A stretch of DNA of 64,000 nucleotides, taken from NCBI RefSeq assembly GCF_002909235.1, contig NZ_PHQQ01000007.1, forward strand, positions 62,001 through 126,000, read 5' to 3'. Made by a program: the position numbers and the translations under genes. The notes beneath the pieces were generated by a model. That model ran no database searches. It was not told the DNA's origin and saw only the letters and a program-made list of their open reading frames with translations. Source of the DNA: Arenibacter catalasegens (lineage in GTDB: Bacteria; Bacteroidota; Bacteroidia; Flavobacteriales; Flavobacteriaceae). Below, piece after piece: positions 25,691 to 34,983 of this stretch (positions within the stretch are counted from its first letter, which is position 1; every line of letters starts with the position of its first letter).

Positions 25691-26558
25691 AATAGGAAGG
25701 CTTGGATTTCTTTTTGGATTCATTTTGCTAGTGAATTTCTGTCCTGCCCAGACACCTGATGTTTTTAGGTTGGAGTATATGCTAATGCCAAGGAATACGG
25801 CTGAGGCAAAATTATCTAGAATAAAATTGGTAGCCAACTTGCCAATTAAAGTGGGAAAGAACGATAATATTATTGTTGGTGGCGAGTACAATCGGATAGC
25901 CTTTGATCTTAATCGTGGAGCACCATATGACGATGTTATAACGGAAACGTTTCATGTAGCCGATTTTAATATGGCCTACATATTGCAATACAATCAAGAT
26001 TGGCGTTTTGTGGGAGTCGTTACTCCTCGATTATCTTCGACATTGACCAACGATATAGGTGATGGTGATGTATCTTTAAATGTCACGATCGGGGCACTTC
26101 GGGATAGGCCGAATATTGAAAAACCAACGCGATTGGTATTGGGAGTGGCTTATAATTCAACGGTGGCGGTAAGAATACCATTGCCTTTGGTTTATTTTGA
26201 AAAGAGGTTTCATCCTAATTGGGCATATGTTATTGGAGCGCCCAAGAGTGGTATGAAATACTTTTTTAATGACAAACATATGCTTCAAACAGAATTTATA
26301 GTGGACGGATATTATGTAAACTTACAGAATACGGTGATTAGCTCGGATTCTGGGATTGCTTCTTCCATTTCAACATCTGTTGCATTATTTACATTGGGAT
26401 ATCAATATGCTGTGGCCAAAAATATTTTCTTTTATGGTTATGCAGGGCATACCTTGTTTCAAGCTGGGGTGTTGAGGGATGATGATCGAAATAATATATT
26501 TACGTTGAACGATCAACCTAGTTTCTATTTTAGAACAGGTTTTAGAATTGGAATTTAA
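25671..26558 (+). CDS. DUF6268 family outer-membrane beta-barrel protein
   Basis: A 295-residue predicted outer-membrane barrel. Signal peptide region MLGMGIKIGRLGFLFGFILLVNFCPAQ (starts could be 25671 or the ATG at 25680); then repeated amphipathic strands such as NIIVGGEYNRIAFDL and a C-terminus FYFRTGFRIGI with terminal aromatic/hydrophobic pattern. It overlaps mscS by 20 bases and precedes the sigma-54 activator by 11 bases. Function unknown. Confidence 0.75.
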   Translation: MLGMGIKIGRLGFLFGFILLVNFCPAQTPDVFRLEYMLMPRNTAEAKLSRIKLVANLPIKVGKNDNIIVGGEYNRIAFDLNRGAPYDDVITETFHVADFNMAYILQYNQDWRFVGVVTPRLSSTLTNDIGDGDVSLNVTIGALRDRPNIEKPTRLVLGVAYNSTVAVRIPLPLVYFEKRFHPNWAYVIGAPKSGMKYFFNDKHMLQTEFIVDGYYVNLQNTVISSDSGIASSISTSVALFTLGYQYAVAKNIFFYGYAGHTLFQAGVLRDDDRNNIFTLNDQPSFYFRTGFRIGI

Positions 26559-26569
26559 AATACTTAGTT

Positions 26570-27733
26570 ATGTCTAGAATATTAGTTATTGAAGATGAAT
26601 CGGCTATTAGAAGGGTTTTGGTGAAAATTCTTTCTGAAGAGAATGAAAACTATAAAGTAGAGGAGGCTGAAGATGGTTTGATAGGGTTGGAAACCATAAA
26701 AAAAGATGATTTTGATCTTGTTTTATGTGATATAAAGATGCCAAAAATGGATGGTGTTGAGGTGCTGGAAGCTGTTCGTAAAATAAAACCTGAAATCCCT
26801 TTTATCATGATTTCCGGACATGGGGATCTGGATACGGCCGTTAATACCATGAGAATAGGGGCCTTTGATTATATATCCAAGCCGCCAGATTTAAATAGGT
26901 TGTTGACTACGGTTCGCAATGCTTTGGATAGAAAGGAATTGGTGGTGGAGAACAAAATTTTAAAGAAAAAAGTCAGTAAAAATTATGAGATGATCGGAGA
27001 GAGTAAAGAGATTTCCGTAATCAAAGAAATGATCGAGAAGGTAGCTCCTACCGATGCCAGAGTACTTATTACGGGTTCTAATGGTACGGGAAAGGAACTT
27101 GTGGCACATTGGATTCATGAAAAGAGTGAGAGAAATGGAAATCCTATGATAGAGGTAAACTGTGCGGCCATCCCATCCGAATTGATCGAAAGTGAGCTTT
27201 TTGGACATGTCAAGGGGGCTTTTACTTCAGCCGTCAAGGATAGGGCCGGTAAGTTCGAAGCAGCCAATAGTGGTACCATATTTTTAGACGAGATAGGAGA
27301 TATGAGCCTGTCGGCACAGGCAAAAGTTCTTCGTGCACTCCAAGAAAATAAAATAAGCAGGGTAGGATCTGATAAGGACATTAAAGTAGATGTTAGGGTG
27401 GTTGCTGCGACCAACAAGGATCTAAAGACGGAAATAGAAAGTGGAAGGTTTCGGGAGGATTTGTACCACAGGCTGGCAGTGATATTGATAAAGGTACCCT
27501 CATTAAATGATAGACGAGAAGATATTCCGTTACTCATAAAGCATTTCTCCGAGAAAATTGCTTCAGAACATGGAAGCGCACCTAAATCATTTTCTTCAAA
27601 GGCAATTTCCTTGTTAAAGGGGTATGATTGGACGGGAAATATTAGGGAATTAAGGAACGTTGTAGAACGTCTTATAATTCTTGGTAGCAACGAAGTAACT
27701 GAAGAGGATGTGAAATCCTTTGCCAGTAAATAA
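26570..27733 (+). CDS. Sigma-54-dependent response regulator without a DNA-binding domain
   Basis: An NtrC-family protein of 387 residues: receiver domain 1-120 (DLVLCDIKMPKM holds the phospho-Asp), then the AAA+ domain with Walker A GSNGTGKE near 168, Walker B GTIFLDEIGD, and the arginine-finger region. The sigma-54-contacting loop reads GAFTSA (216-221) instead of GAFTGA. It stops at EEDVKSFASK, right after the AAA+ lid, so the usual Fis-type helix-turn-helix is absent; it would have to act from solution or through another protein. It closes a five-gene run. No cognate kinase is adjacent. Confidence 0.9.
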   Translation: MSRILVIEDESAIRRVLVKILSEENENYKVEEAEDGLIGLETIKKDDFDLVLCDIKMPKMDGVEVLEAVRKIKPEIPFIMISGHGDLDTAVNTMRIGAFDYISKPPDLNRLLTTVRNALDRKELVVENKILKKKVSKNYEMIGESKEISVIKEMIEKVAPTDARVLITGSNGTGKELVAHWIHEKSERNGNPMIEVNCAAIPSELIESELFGHVKGAFTSAVKDRAGKFEAANSGTIFLDEIGDMSLSAQAKVLRALQENKISRVGSDKDIKVDVRVVAATNKDLKTEIESGRFREDLYHRLAVILIKVPSLNDRREDIPLLIKHFSEKIASEHGSAPKSFSSKAISLLKGYDWTGNIRELRNVVERLIILGSNEVTEEDVKSFASK

Positions 27734-27887
27734 GGTGATACTTTTTGTTGCCCTAATTTAGGTTTGGGGCAAGCACCAGGCGATTGTGAATTCTAGAAGG
27801 AATATTTGATTTAGGGCCCTATCGTCAGGCGACCACTATGCCCATAGGAAATTTGGCCTTTAGGAATGGGTTTCTAAGCCATAATTC

Positions 27888-28577
27888 CTATTTTTTGCAG
27901 TCTCCAAGGCGCTCAAGGGCTTTTGATGCAATTTCCTTGGTTCTTAAGTTATAGTATTTTTTGCCTTCGGAAAGGCGAGGATTTAAAAGTTGCTGTTCGC
28001 AAATATTAAATATGTTTTGTGTATATGCCAAAGCCTCCGCACAATCCACGGACTCTACTACCTTGTCCAAGGATACTTTAAACTTCGCCAAGGCAATATC
28101 AACCTTATTCTCAAGGGTTTTATTGTCCATAAGTTTTTCGGATTTTTTCGCTGCTATGGCTGTCTTGGTATTCATTGCCAAAACGTCATTGTTATACCTA
28201 CTGTCATGGGAGTCGTGCTCATCTAAGGCCTCGAGGCTTCCTGTGGCGTTGTCCAACGCTTTTTCAAGTAATATTTTAGCACTTGGCATGGAAATGGCCT
28301 TAGTGGCATTGGTTAAATTAAGAGAGCTTTCATGGATAAGTTCCATAGCATGTTCACAGCCACAATCCTCTAATTGGGATTTTGATTTAACTATGGCATT
28401 CAAAGCCTTATAAGCAAAATACTTGGACATATTAATGTCTTCGGTGGATATGGCTTTTTCAGTTTGTGATTGTATGTAGGCTAAATTGGAACCAGCATAT
28501 TCACAGGCTTTGTTATTCTTGAAAGATGAGAAAATAAACATTGCCAAGGAGCAAACAGTTATAACGTAAAGTCTCAT
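27888..28577 (-). CDS. Exported helical hypothetical protein
   Basis: A 229-residue protein with a weak signal peptide (MRLYVITVCSLAMFIFSSFK) and long helices rich in Ala, Lys and Ser. Six cysteines fall in CEYAG, CGCEH, DCAEAL, NICEQQ and DCKK positions, suggesting disulfides in the periplasm. The family is not one I can name, though similar proteins occur in other Flavobacteriaceae by memory. It converges with the sigma-54 activator gene. Confidence 0.7.
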   Translation of the reverse strand: MRLYVITVCSLAMFIFSSFKNNKACEYAGSNLAYIQSQTEKAISTEDINMSKYFAYKALNAIVKSKSQLEDCGCEHAMELIHESSLNLTNATKAISMPSAKILLEKALDNATGSLEALDEHDSHDSRYNNDVLAMNTKTAIAAKKSEKLMDNKTLENKVDIALAKFKVSLDKVVESVDCAEALAYTQNIFNICEQQLLNPRLSEGKKYYNLRTKEIASKALERLGDCKK

Positions 28578-28990
28578 AAAGTAGGATTTAGTTTCTTGTT
28601 ATACTGGGAAATATAACCTTGTAAAGATAATCCTACGGCCGTATTCCTCCATGTTTTTTTCGACGAAGTACAGTTGTTGGATTTGTTTTTAGACGAACAG
28701 AGGCTTTCTTCGGACAAATGGTGATTCTTTTATAGGGTTTTTAATAGGAATAATCGATGAAGTTCCTTGTCAGATTTCAATGTTCTATTAATAATTACCT
28801 CAATTCCTTAGAATTGGGTTAGGCATTGTTCCCGTGTTTACCGTGAGGTCTGGATTGGATTGTATACTGCGTTCAAATACCATAGAAATTCGGTTTCTTA
28901 TAAATTCGGGCCTTAACTTTTAGGTAGTTTGAATAATTTCATATATTTTTTGTTTCTAATTGCTCTATATAGGAGCGCTAAGCATTATCC
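28578..28990. other. Intergenic region, no gene found
   Basis: About 410 bases between the divergent hypothetical and PPK2 genes. I see no convincing frame, tRNA or long hairpin; the AT-rich end near 28930-28990 probably holds the PPK2 promoter. Confidence 0.5.
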
Positions 28991-29869
28991 ATGAAAAACA
29001 TAGAGGCAGCTACATATAGAGTTGATAGCGAAATTGAATTGGCAGACTTAAATACTAGGGAAGATTTTGAATCGTCAGATAAAAAATTAAGAAAAGCACT
29101 GGAAAATATTAGAATAGAGCTGGGAGAGTTTCAGGATACCTTGTATGCCCATTCCAAATACAGTGTACTAATTTGTTTGCAGGGTACGGATACCGCTGGT
29201 AAGGATAGCCTAATTAGGGAAGTGTTCAAAGATTTTAATGCGAGGGGCGTTGTAGTCCATAGTTTTAAGGTGCCGACAGAATTAGAGTTAAAGCACGACT
29301 ATATTTGGCGACACTATATAGCCCTTCCGGCAAAAGGAAAATTTGGTGTTTTTAATCGCACACATTATGAAAACGTTTTGGTGACCAGGGTGCATCCGGA
29401 ATACATTATGAACGAACATATCCCAGGTATCCATAGTGTATCGGATATAGACCAAAGTTTTTGGGACAAGCGTTTTGAACAAATAAACAATTTTGAACGG
29501 CACATTGCGGAAAACGGAACTATAATATTTAAATTCTTCCTGCATTTGTCAAAAGAGGAACAACGGCAACGCTTGTTGCGCAGATTGGACTTAAAGAAGA
29601 AAAATTGGAAGTTTTCTCCCGGCGATTTAAAGGAAAGGTTAATATGGGATGAATACCAAAACTGTTACCAAGATGCCTTAAATAACACCTCAAAACCTCA
29701 TGCCCCGTGGTTTGTAATTCCATCCGACAATAAAAAGGCGGCCCGCGTAATTGTGGCCTCTATTTTGTTTGAAGAGTTAAAAAAATACAAAGATATAAGG
29801 GAACCAGAACTGAATGATAAAATAAAGGCTAATTTAGAAGATTATAAAAAGCAACTGGAAAACGAATGA
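28991..29869 (+). CDS. ppk2: Polyphosphate kinase 2 family protein
   Basis: Transfers phosphate between polyphosphate and nucleotides (AMP, ADP or NDPs). The 292 residues carry Walker A GTDTAGKDSLIREVF, the lid-region FNRTHYENVLVTRVHPEY, and RLLRRLDLKKKNWKFSPGDL. These are standard for short PPK2 proteins of class I or III; the exact nucleotide preference cannot be told by eye. Its stop codon overlaps the M28 peptidase start by four bases (ATGA). Confidence 0.92.
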   Translation: MKNIEAATYRVDSEIELADLNTREDFESSDKKLRKALENIRIELGEFQDTLYAHSKYSVLICLQGTDTAGKDSLIREVFKDFNARGVVVHSFKVPTELELKHDYIWRHYIALPAKGKFGVFNRTHYENVLVTRVHPEYIMNEHIPGIHSVSDIDQSFWDKRFEQINNFERHIAENGTIIFKFFLHLSKEEQRQRLLRRLDLKKKNWKFSPGDLKERLIWDEYQNCYQDALNNTSKPHAPWFVIPSDNKKAARVIVASILFEELKKYKDIREPELNDKIKANLEDYKKQLENE

Positions 29870-31239
29870 GATATATATTAGTAGTATTTCTACTCATAGC
29901 AACACAAGTCAAGGCTCAAAATAGTGATCAAAAACAGATTAAGGAAATTTATAATTCGGCACTAACCAATGGTAACGGCTATGCTTGGCTAAATTATCTA
30001 TCGAACCAAATAGGAGGTCGACTTTCAGGGTCACTACAGGCGCAGCAGGCAGTCGAATACACCAAAAAGGTTTTGGATTCCATGGGTCTAGATCGGGTAT
30101 GGCTCCAGCCGGTTAAGGTGCCCAAATGGGTGCGAGGTACTCCGGAATTTGCCTATATAGAAAGTGACCCGGGATTAACCAATAATGTTCCCATTTGTGC
30201 ATTGGGAGGGTCTGTCGCAACTCCTTTTGGAGGTATAAAGGCAGGGGTGGTTGAGGTAAACGGTATTGAGGGATTAAAAGCATTGGGGAAAGAAAAAATT
30301 CAAGGCAAGATCGTGTTTTTTAATAAACCTATGGATCCTGCCAACATAAACACCTTTCAGTCTTATAGAGGTTGCTCGGACCAACGGTATTCCGGTGCGG
30401 CCGAAGCGGCTAAATATGGTGCCGTAGGGGTAATTGTTAGATCCTTAAATCTACGGTTGGATGATTTTCCCCATACTGGGGCAATGAGTTATGGGGATAC
30501 TAAAATAGACGACAGGATTCCAGCAGCAGCAATAAGTACTAATGGTGCAGAACTTCTCAGTACTACCCTCAAGCTTAATCCTAGTATAAATTTTTTCTTT
30601 AGACAAAATTGTAAAATATTACCGGACGCGGATTCTTTTAATGTAATTGGGGAAATAAAAGGGAGTACTTATCCTAATGAAGTTATAATAGTGGGCGGCC
30701 ATTTGGATTCGTGGGATTTGGGAGATGGTTCCCATGATGACGGTGCCGGATGTGTACAGAGTATGGAAGTACTAAGATTGCTAAAGAATACAGGGTATAA
30801 GCCTAAACGCACAATCCGGGTGGTGCTCTTTATGAACGAGGAAAACGGACTAAGAGGCGGTACCACTTATGCAGAGCAAGCCTCCAAGGGAAATGAAAAA
30901 CACATTTTTGCCCTTGAAAGTGATTCAGGGGGATTTACGCCCCGTGGATTTTCCTTCGATTGCAGTGAGGCCAATTTTACTCAGGTAGAGGGTTGGAAAA
31001 GTATGTTTGAACCCTATTTGGTTCATCTCTTCATTAAAGGAGGGAGTGGGTCAGATATAGGACCTTTAAAAAGCGATAACAATGTTTTGGCAGGACTGAG
31101 ACCTGATTCCCAACGTTATTTTGATCACCACCATTCTGAAAACGACACCTTTGCACATGTCAATAGACGTGAATTGGAACTTGGGGCGGCTGCTATGACC
31201 AGTTTGATCTATCTCTTTGACCAATATGGAATTAAGTAA
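29866..31239 (+). CDS. Exported M28 family metallopeptidase (carboxypeptidase Q-like)
   Basis: A secreted, probably di-zinc, exopeptidase of 457 residues. Signal peptide MRYILVVFLLIATQVKAQ; a PA-type insert around residues 115-220; then zinc-ligand motifs GGHLDSWDLGDGSHDDGAG and NEENGLRGG, and HHHSENDTF near the C-terminus. The arrangement fits the plasma glutamate carboxypeptidase/CPQ subgroup. The four-base overlap with ppk2 means the two are cotranslated, though no shared pathway is evident. Confidence 0.92.
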   Translation: MRYILVVFLLIATQVKAQNSDQKQIKEIYNSALTNGNGYAWLNYLSNQIGGRLSGSLQAQQAVEYTKKVLDSMGLDRVWLQPVKVPKWVRGTPEFAYIESDPGLTNNVPICALGGSVATPFGGIKAGVVEVNGIEGLKALGKEKIQGKIVFFNKPMDPANINTFQSYRGCSDQRYSGAAEAAKYGAVGVIVRSLNLRLDDFPHTGAMSYGDTKIDDRIPAAAISTNGAELLSTTLKLNPSINFFFRQNCKILPDADSFNVIGEIKGSTYPNEVIIVGGHLDSWDLGDGSHDDGAGCVQSMEVLRLLKNTGYKPKRTIRVVLFMNEENGLRGGTTYAEQASKGNEKHIFALESDSGGFTPRGFSFDCSEANFTQVEGWKSMFEPYLVHLFIKGGSGSDIGPLKSDNNVLAGLRPDSQRYFDHHHSENDTFAHVNRRELELGAAAMTSLIYLFDQYGIK

Positions 31240-31363
31240 TTGCTGTCTGCGACCCACTTAATTAGGTTACACACATAGAAACAGTGCTTTTTATTAAGTT
31301 TAGATAGGGCTTCAATAGGTACCTTCTATGCTCCCAAGTTTTTCTAAAAAGAAAACTTATCCT

Positions 31364-31371
31364 TACCTTTG
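31364..31371 (+). promoter_or_regulatory. Putative -7 promoter box
   Basis: TACCTTTG, an exact TAnnTTTG match 24 bases before the PPIase start codon; the -33 region is T-rich (31338-31345). Confidence 0.55.
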
Positions 31372-31394
31372 CAGACTAATAAAAAAACAGTGAT

Positions 31395-32327
31395 ATGCAA
31401 GACGGAATTTACGCAAAATTCAATACTTCGAAAGGAGAAATAGTGGTAAAACTTACCCATGATAAAACACCTGGGACCGTAGGAAACTTTGTAGCCTTGG
31501 CAGAAGGTAATTTGGAAAATAGTGTCAAAGCACAAGGTAAGCCATATTATGACGGTTTAAAATTTCATAGGGTTATTCCAGATTTCATGGTACAAGGTGG
31601 ATGTCCACTTGGTACAGGAACCGGAGATGGGGGTTATAAATTTGATGATGAATTCCATCCAGATCTTACACATGATGCCCCTGGAGTACTATCTATGGCC
31701 AATGCTGGCCCAGGAACCAACGGGACTCAATTTTTCATTACCCATGTGGCTACTCCATGGTTGGATAACAAACATACCGTTTTTGGTCATGTAGTAGAAG
31801 GCCAAGATATAGTGGACGCCATTAAGCAAGGTGATAAAATTGAAAGTTTAACCATTGAAAGAATTGGTACCGAAGCTGATGCATGGAATGCGGTTGAGGC
31901 ATTTAGAACTTTTGAGGGCTCAAGGGAAAAGAGATTGGCAGAAGAAAAGAATAAATTAGCTGGCGAACTGGATAAGGTAGCTGCTGGTTTTGATGAAACG
32001 GCAAGTGGACTTAGGTATAAAATTGTTCAAGAAGGAAAAGGAGCCAAAGCTGTGAGCGGAAAAAATGTTTCCGTTCATTATGAGGGATCTTTGTTAGACG
32101 GTCAGGTTTTTGATTCTTCTTATAAGAGAAAAGAGCCTATTAGCTTTCAGTTAGGTGTTGGGCAGGTAATCCCAGGATGGGACGAAGGAGTAGGTCTATT
32201 GAAAGTAGGGGATAAAGCCAGGTTTGTTATTCCATCTAATTTGGGCTACGGTAGCGCTGGTGCAGGAGGAGTAATTCCACCAAATGCTACCCTTATATTT
32301 GACGTTGAATTAATGGGGGTAGGTTAA
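31395..32327 (+). CDS. Dual-family peptidyl-prolyl isomerase (cyclophilin-FKBP fusion)
   Basis: A 310-residue cytoplasmic protein joining two unrelated PPIase folds. The cyclophilin half (about 1-155) has [32 protein letters not shown] and [11 protein letters not shown] helical linker (about 165-205, [20 protein letters not shown]) leads to an FKBP half (about 210-310) with [27 protein letters not shown] and [16 protein letters not shown]. Both sites look intact. Such dual immunophilins have been described in Flavobacterium. No signal peptide. A clear terminator follows. Confidence 0.95.
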   Translation: MQDGIYAKFNTSKGEIVVKLTHDKTPGTVGNFVALAEGNLENSVKAQGKPYYDGLKFHRVIPDFMVQGGCPLGTGTGDGGYKFDDEFHPDLTHDAPGVLSMANAGPGTNGTQFFITHVATPWLDNKHTVFGHVVEGQDIVDAIKQGDKIESLTIERIGTEADAWNAVEAFRTFEGSREKRLAEEKNKLAGELDKVAAGFDETASGLRYKIVQEGKGAKAVSGKNVSVHYEGSLLDGQVFDSSYKRKEPISFQLGVGQVIPGWDEGVGLLKVGDKARFVIPSNLGYGSAGAGGVIPPNATLIFDVELMGVG

Positions 32328-32350
32328 TAGCCCGAACATTTTAAAATTAT

Positions 32351-32380
32351 AAGGTTCTAAGAAATTAGAACCTTTTTTTT
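32351..32380 (+). terminator. Terminator of the PPIase gene
   Basis: AAGGTTCTAA, loop GAAA, TTAGAACCTT and a T8 run. Confidence 0.9.
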
Positions 32381-32451
32381 GCCCAAGGGTCAATATTTAT
32401 AAGTCTATATGGCATATTGAGCCCCAAGAGATAATTAATGGGTAAAGCACT

Positions 32452-32475
32452 AATCGATTTTTGTGAAAATCGATT
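32452..32475. repeat. AT-rich inverted repeat
   Basis: AATCGATTTT, TGTG, AAAATCGATT: a perfect 10-bp stem ending one base before the last (stop) codon of the 28-residue membrane-protein gene; may serve as its terminator on the minus strand. Confidence 0.45.
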
Positions 32476-32562
32476 TTATCTTTTGGTCCTATTAAGACTT
32501 AATACCAGTAGCGCTATATTTATTACCAATAAAGTTAAAAGAATGGTGAAAAAGGTGGTCAT
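32476..32562 (-). CDS. Tiny single-span membrane protein (28 residues)
   Basis: A short frame starting MTTFFTILLTLLVIN, continuing as one hydrophobic helix and ending SLNRTKR before TAA, so a classic small membrane protein with a positive cytoplasmic tail. Its start matches the protein at 15218-15394 in 10 of 15 positions, and an inverted repeat sits at its stop. That paralogy is the main evidence for coding. Function unknown; regulators of membrane complexes often have this size. Confidence 0.6.
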   Translation of the reverse strand: MTTFFTILLTLLVINIALLVLSLNRTKR

Positions 32563-32749
32563 GTAATTATTATTTATAATGGTGTAAACTCAGTGTTTGT
32601 AGCTAAGATGATAAAAGTGGTAAAAGGTTGCGTTTAAAATATAATAGTTACCTATGAAGATGTAAAAGCTGAAGGGGGTGTAGTTGAAATGAGGAAAAGT
32701 GAAGTGCTGTGGTTTTCCTATTTGTTTTTTGGTTAGGGCCAATAAAAAA

Positions 32750-32767
32750 CCCATCCTAGTGGATGGG
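32750..32767 (-). terminator. Terminator of the cold-shock gene
   Basis: On the minus strand CCCATCC, ACTA, GGATGGG followed by TTTTTTATT, about 35 bases after the csp stop codon. Confidence 0.85.
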
Positions 32768-32801
32768 CTCTATTTTCTAAAAAAAAATTGTACCGTAATT
32801 A

Positions 32802-32993
32802 TTAAATCACTTTTACATTTACTGCGTTCAATCCTTTTTTACCTTGTTGTAGTTCAAATTCTACAACATCACCTTCGCGAATTTCGTCGATTAAACCAGA
32901 AATGTGTACAAAGTGATCTTCGCTTGAGCCATCTTCAGTGATAAATCCGAAACCTTTGGAATCATTGAAGAATTTTACTGTTCCTTTATTCAT
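32802..32993 (-). CDS. Cold-shock domain protein
   Basis: A 63-residue single CSD protein that binds single-stranded RNA and DNA. RNP1 (KGFGFI) and RNP2 (DHFVHIS) are present in MNKGTVKFFNDSKGFGFI and EDHFVHIS. The length is typical of CspA-like proteins in Bacteroidota. It is monocistronic with its own terminator; the long leader upstream (to 33351) could carry temperature control. Confidence 0.95.
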   Translation of the reverse strand: MNKGTVKFFNDSKGFGFITEDGSSEDHFVHISGLIDEIREGDVVEFELQQGKKGLNAVNVKVI

Positions 32994-33351
32994 TATAAAA
33001 AATTAAATTAGGTGCGAATATAAGGTTTAATTATTTAACTATATGATTTTTTGATAGTTATATTTTTTTAGACAGGGTCGCAATTTATCAAGGTATCAAA
33101 ATTAAACCGCTAATTCTCTGTGAGTTAATGGTCTTGGTCCGTTATCCTTTTTCCTTAAACCAATCAAATTTCATTGTTGTGGCCTATATGCTCTAAATAA
33201 AAAAAAGTAAGATTATAGCTCTAGGGTGGGGGGTATGGCGTTCCCCAGTAGTTTAAAACAAGATGGCGAAGGTATGGGCTTTTAAACAATAAAGTCCTCC
33301 TAGAAATAGAAAGACTTTAAAGTTTGACGAGTGTTTTTTAGATAAAAAATA
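32994..33351. other. Intergenic region between csp and the peroxiredoxin gene
   Basis: About 360 AT-rich bases; no frame of note. It probably contains the csp promoter and 5' leader on the minus strand and the 3' end of the peroxiredoxin transcript. No clear terminator was seen. Confidence 0.4.
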
Positions 33352-33990
33352 TTAAATATTAGGCTGCGGTGTCATCCTTAAATAAGGCTTAATTTCTTCT
33401 ACCCCTTTGGTAAATATTTTTTTAGCATCTTCAGTGTTTATGGCTGGACTAATAACAACCCTATCTCCATTTTCCCAGTTTGCGGGAGTAGCTACCTTGT
33501 GATAAGCAGTTAATTGAAGCGAATCAATAACCCTTAGCAATTCGTGAAAATTACGCCCTGTAGATGCCGGATAAGTGATAATAAGTTTAACCGTTTTGTC
33601 CGGTGCTATAATATAAACGGAACGCACTGTTAAGCTGTCATTTGCGTTAGGATGTATCATATCATATAAGGTGGAAACCTTTTTGTCCTCATCAGCAATA
33701 ATGGGAAAGTTAACAGTGGTGTGCTGTGTTTCATTTATATCCTTGATCCATTCTCCGTGCGATGCCACACCGTCAACGCTAAGTGCCAGCATTTTTACAT
33801 TACGTTTGTCAAACTCTGGTTTAAATTTTGCAGCAGTTCCCAACTCAGTGGTACAAACAGGAGTAAAATCCGCTGGGTGCGAAAACAAAATGCCCCATCC
33901 CTCGCCTAAATAATCATATAAATTGATCATTCCCATTGAACTGTCTGCTGTAAAATCAGGGGCCGCGTCGCCCAATCGTATAGTTGCCAT
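33352..33990 (-). CDS. Peroxiredoxin, Prx6 type
   Basis: A thiol peroxidase of 212 residues reducing H2O2 and organic peroxides. The peroxidatic motif is SHPADFTPVCTTELG with Cys near residue 47. The long C-terminal domain (RVIDSLQLTAYHKVATPANW, GDRVVISP) is diagnostic for the Prx6 group. Only one Cys is in the peroxidatic region and none near the C-terminus, so it is a 1-Cys type. Monocistronic. Confidence 0.94.
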   Translation of the reverse strand: MATIRLGDAAPDFTADSSMGMINLYDYLGEGWGILFSHPADFTPVCTTELGTAAKFKPEFDKRNVKMLALSVDGVASHGEWIKDINETQHTTVNFPIIADEDKKVSTLYDMIHPNANDSLTVRSVYIIAPDKTVKLIITYPASTGRNFHELLRVIDSLQLTAYHKVATPANWENGDRVVISPAINTEDAKKIFTKGVEEIKPYLRMTPQPNI

Positions 33991-34356
33991 ATTATAGTGA
34001 TTTAGATAAAAATTAATATCCTATAAAATTAGTAGATTACATTGTAATCGACTTTTTTAAAAGGTTAAAAAAGTATTAAAATTTAATAAAAATAAATAAC
34101 CTTTTAATTAATTATTTCAATTCCATTTTCTTTGTTTTTTTACTTATAACCCTTTGAAAAGCAATATGTAGACTATTTTTTTTAAAAGATTTACGGTAGG
34201 AATAATGCTTCAAAATTTTAGTTTAAATCAATTTCAAGGATTATTATTAATTACCATAATAAGATGGCTTATTTTGATAGTGGAAATTCATGGCATCAAC
34301 AAAATAATTTAATCGGATATCTACTAAATTAAATTAAACTTTTTTAATTTTAGTCT
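33991..34356. other. AT-rich intergenic region
   Basis: About 365 bases, extremely AT-rich, between divergent genes for the peroxiredoxin and the YfiT-like protein. No frame, repeat or strong hairpin seen; presumably two promoters. Confidence 0.4.
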
Positions 34357-34908
34357 ATGGAAGAAAGAACCCTAGAAGAATTAAAATATCCCATTGGCCA
34401 TTTTGTTTTTACTGAAAATGTAGGCGATATAATTTTGTCCGATTGGATCTCTGAACTGGAAGCGTTGCCTACTCGTTTGGAAGACTTGGTGGTTAATCTG
34501 AATGAGGAGCAGTTGAATACTCCTTACCGTCCAGGTGGGTGGACTATTAGACAAGTGGTACATCATATTGCGGATAGTCATCATCATAGTTATACCAGGT
34601 TTAAATGGGCCTTGACAGAAGATAGCCCTATTATAAAAGCATATAACGAGAAGGAATGGAGCAATTTATTTGATGCCAATAATGCACCAATTTCCTTTTC
34701 ATTGAATTATCTTAAGGCACTACATGCAAAATTGGTATATCTATTAAAGGGCTTGTCCAAGGAGGATCTGCAAAGAGTATTTATTCATCCCGATGGCAAT
34801 GTAGCCGTAAGCCTTATGGAAAATATTGGAAAATATGCCTGGCACGGGAATCATCATTTAGCACATATTGAAGGTTTAATAGACCGCAAGGGCTGGAATT
34901 GTTCATAA
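34357..34908 (+). CDS. YfiT/BstA-like metal-dependent transferase (DinB fold)
   Basis: A 183-residue DinB four-helix-bundle protein. Metal ligands are the His of RQVVHHIADSHHHSY and the two His of WHGNHHLAHI, the same spacing as Bacillus YfiT. The N-terminal YPIGHF motif is also typical. YfiT/BstA proteins are linked to bacillithiol or other thiol transfer; whether this organism makes bacillithiol cannot be seen here. Monocistronic. Confidence 0.9.
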   Translation: MEERTLEELKYPIGHFVFTENVGDIILSDWISELEALPTRLEDLVVNLNEEQLNTPYRPGGWTIRQVVHHIADSHHHSYTRFKWALTEDSPIIKAYNEKEWSNLFDANNAPISFSLNYLKALHAKLVYLLKGLSKEDLQRVFIHPDGNVAVSLMENIGKYAWHGNHHLAHIEGLIDRKGWNCS

Positions 34909-34983
34909 TAATTGTACAGTTTTGCTAGTACTAAACTTATCTTCACTGTATGTTTTTAAAATGTAGGACCCTTAAGGTGGTTG

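Noticed and set aside
27115-27690. 191-residue minus-strand frame
   Set aside because: Shadow of the sigma-54 activator; Ser/Leu-rich as expected for the complement of that frame.
27748-27772. Hairpin TTGCCCTAA / TTGGGGCAA after the sigma-54 activator
   Set aside because: One G-T pair, 7-base loop and no T-run; too weak to call a terminator with confidence.
32699-32941. 80-residue plus-strand frame over the csp terminator
   Set aside because: Antisense to the cold-shock gene and spans its terminator hairpin.
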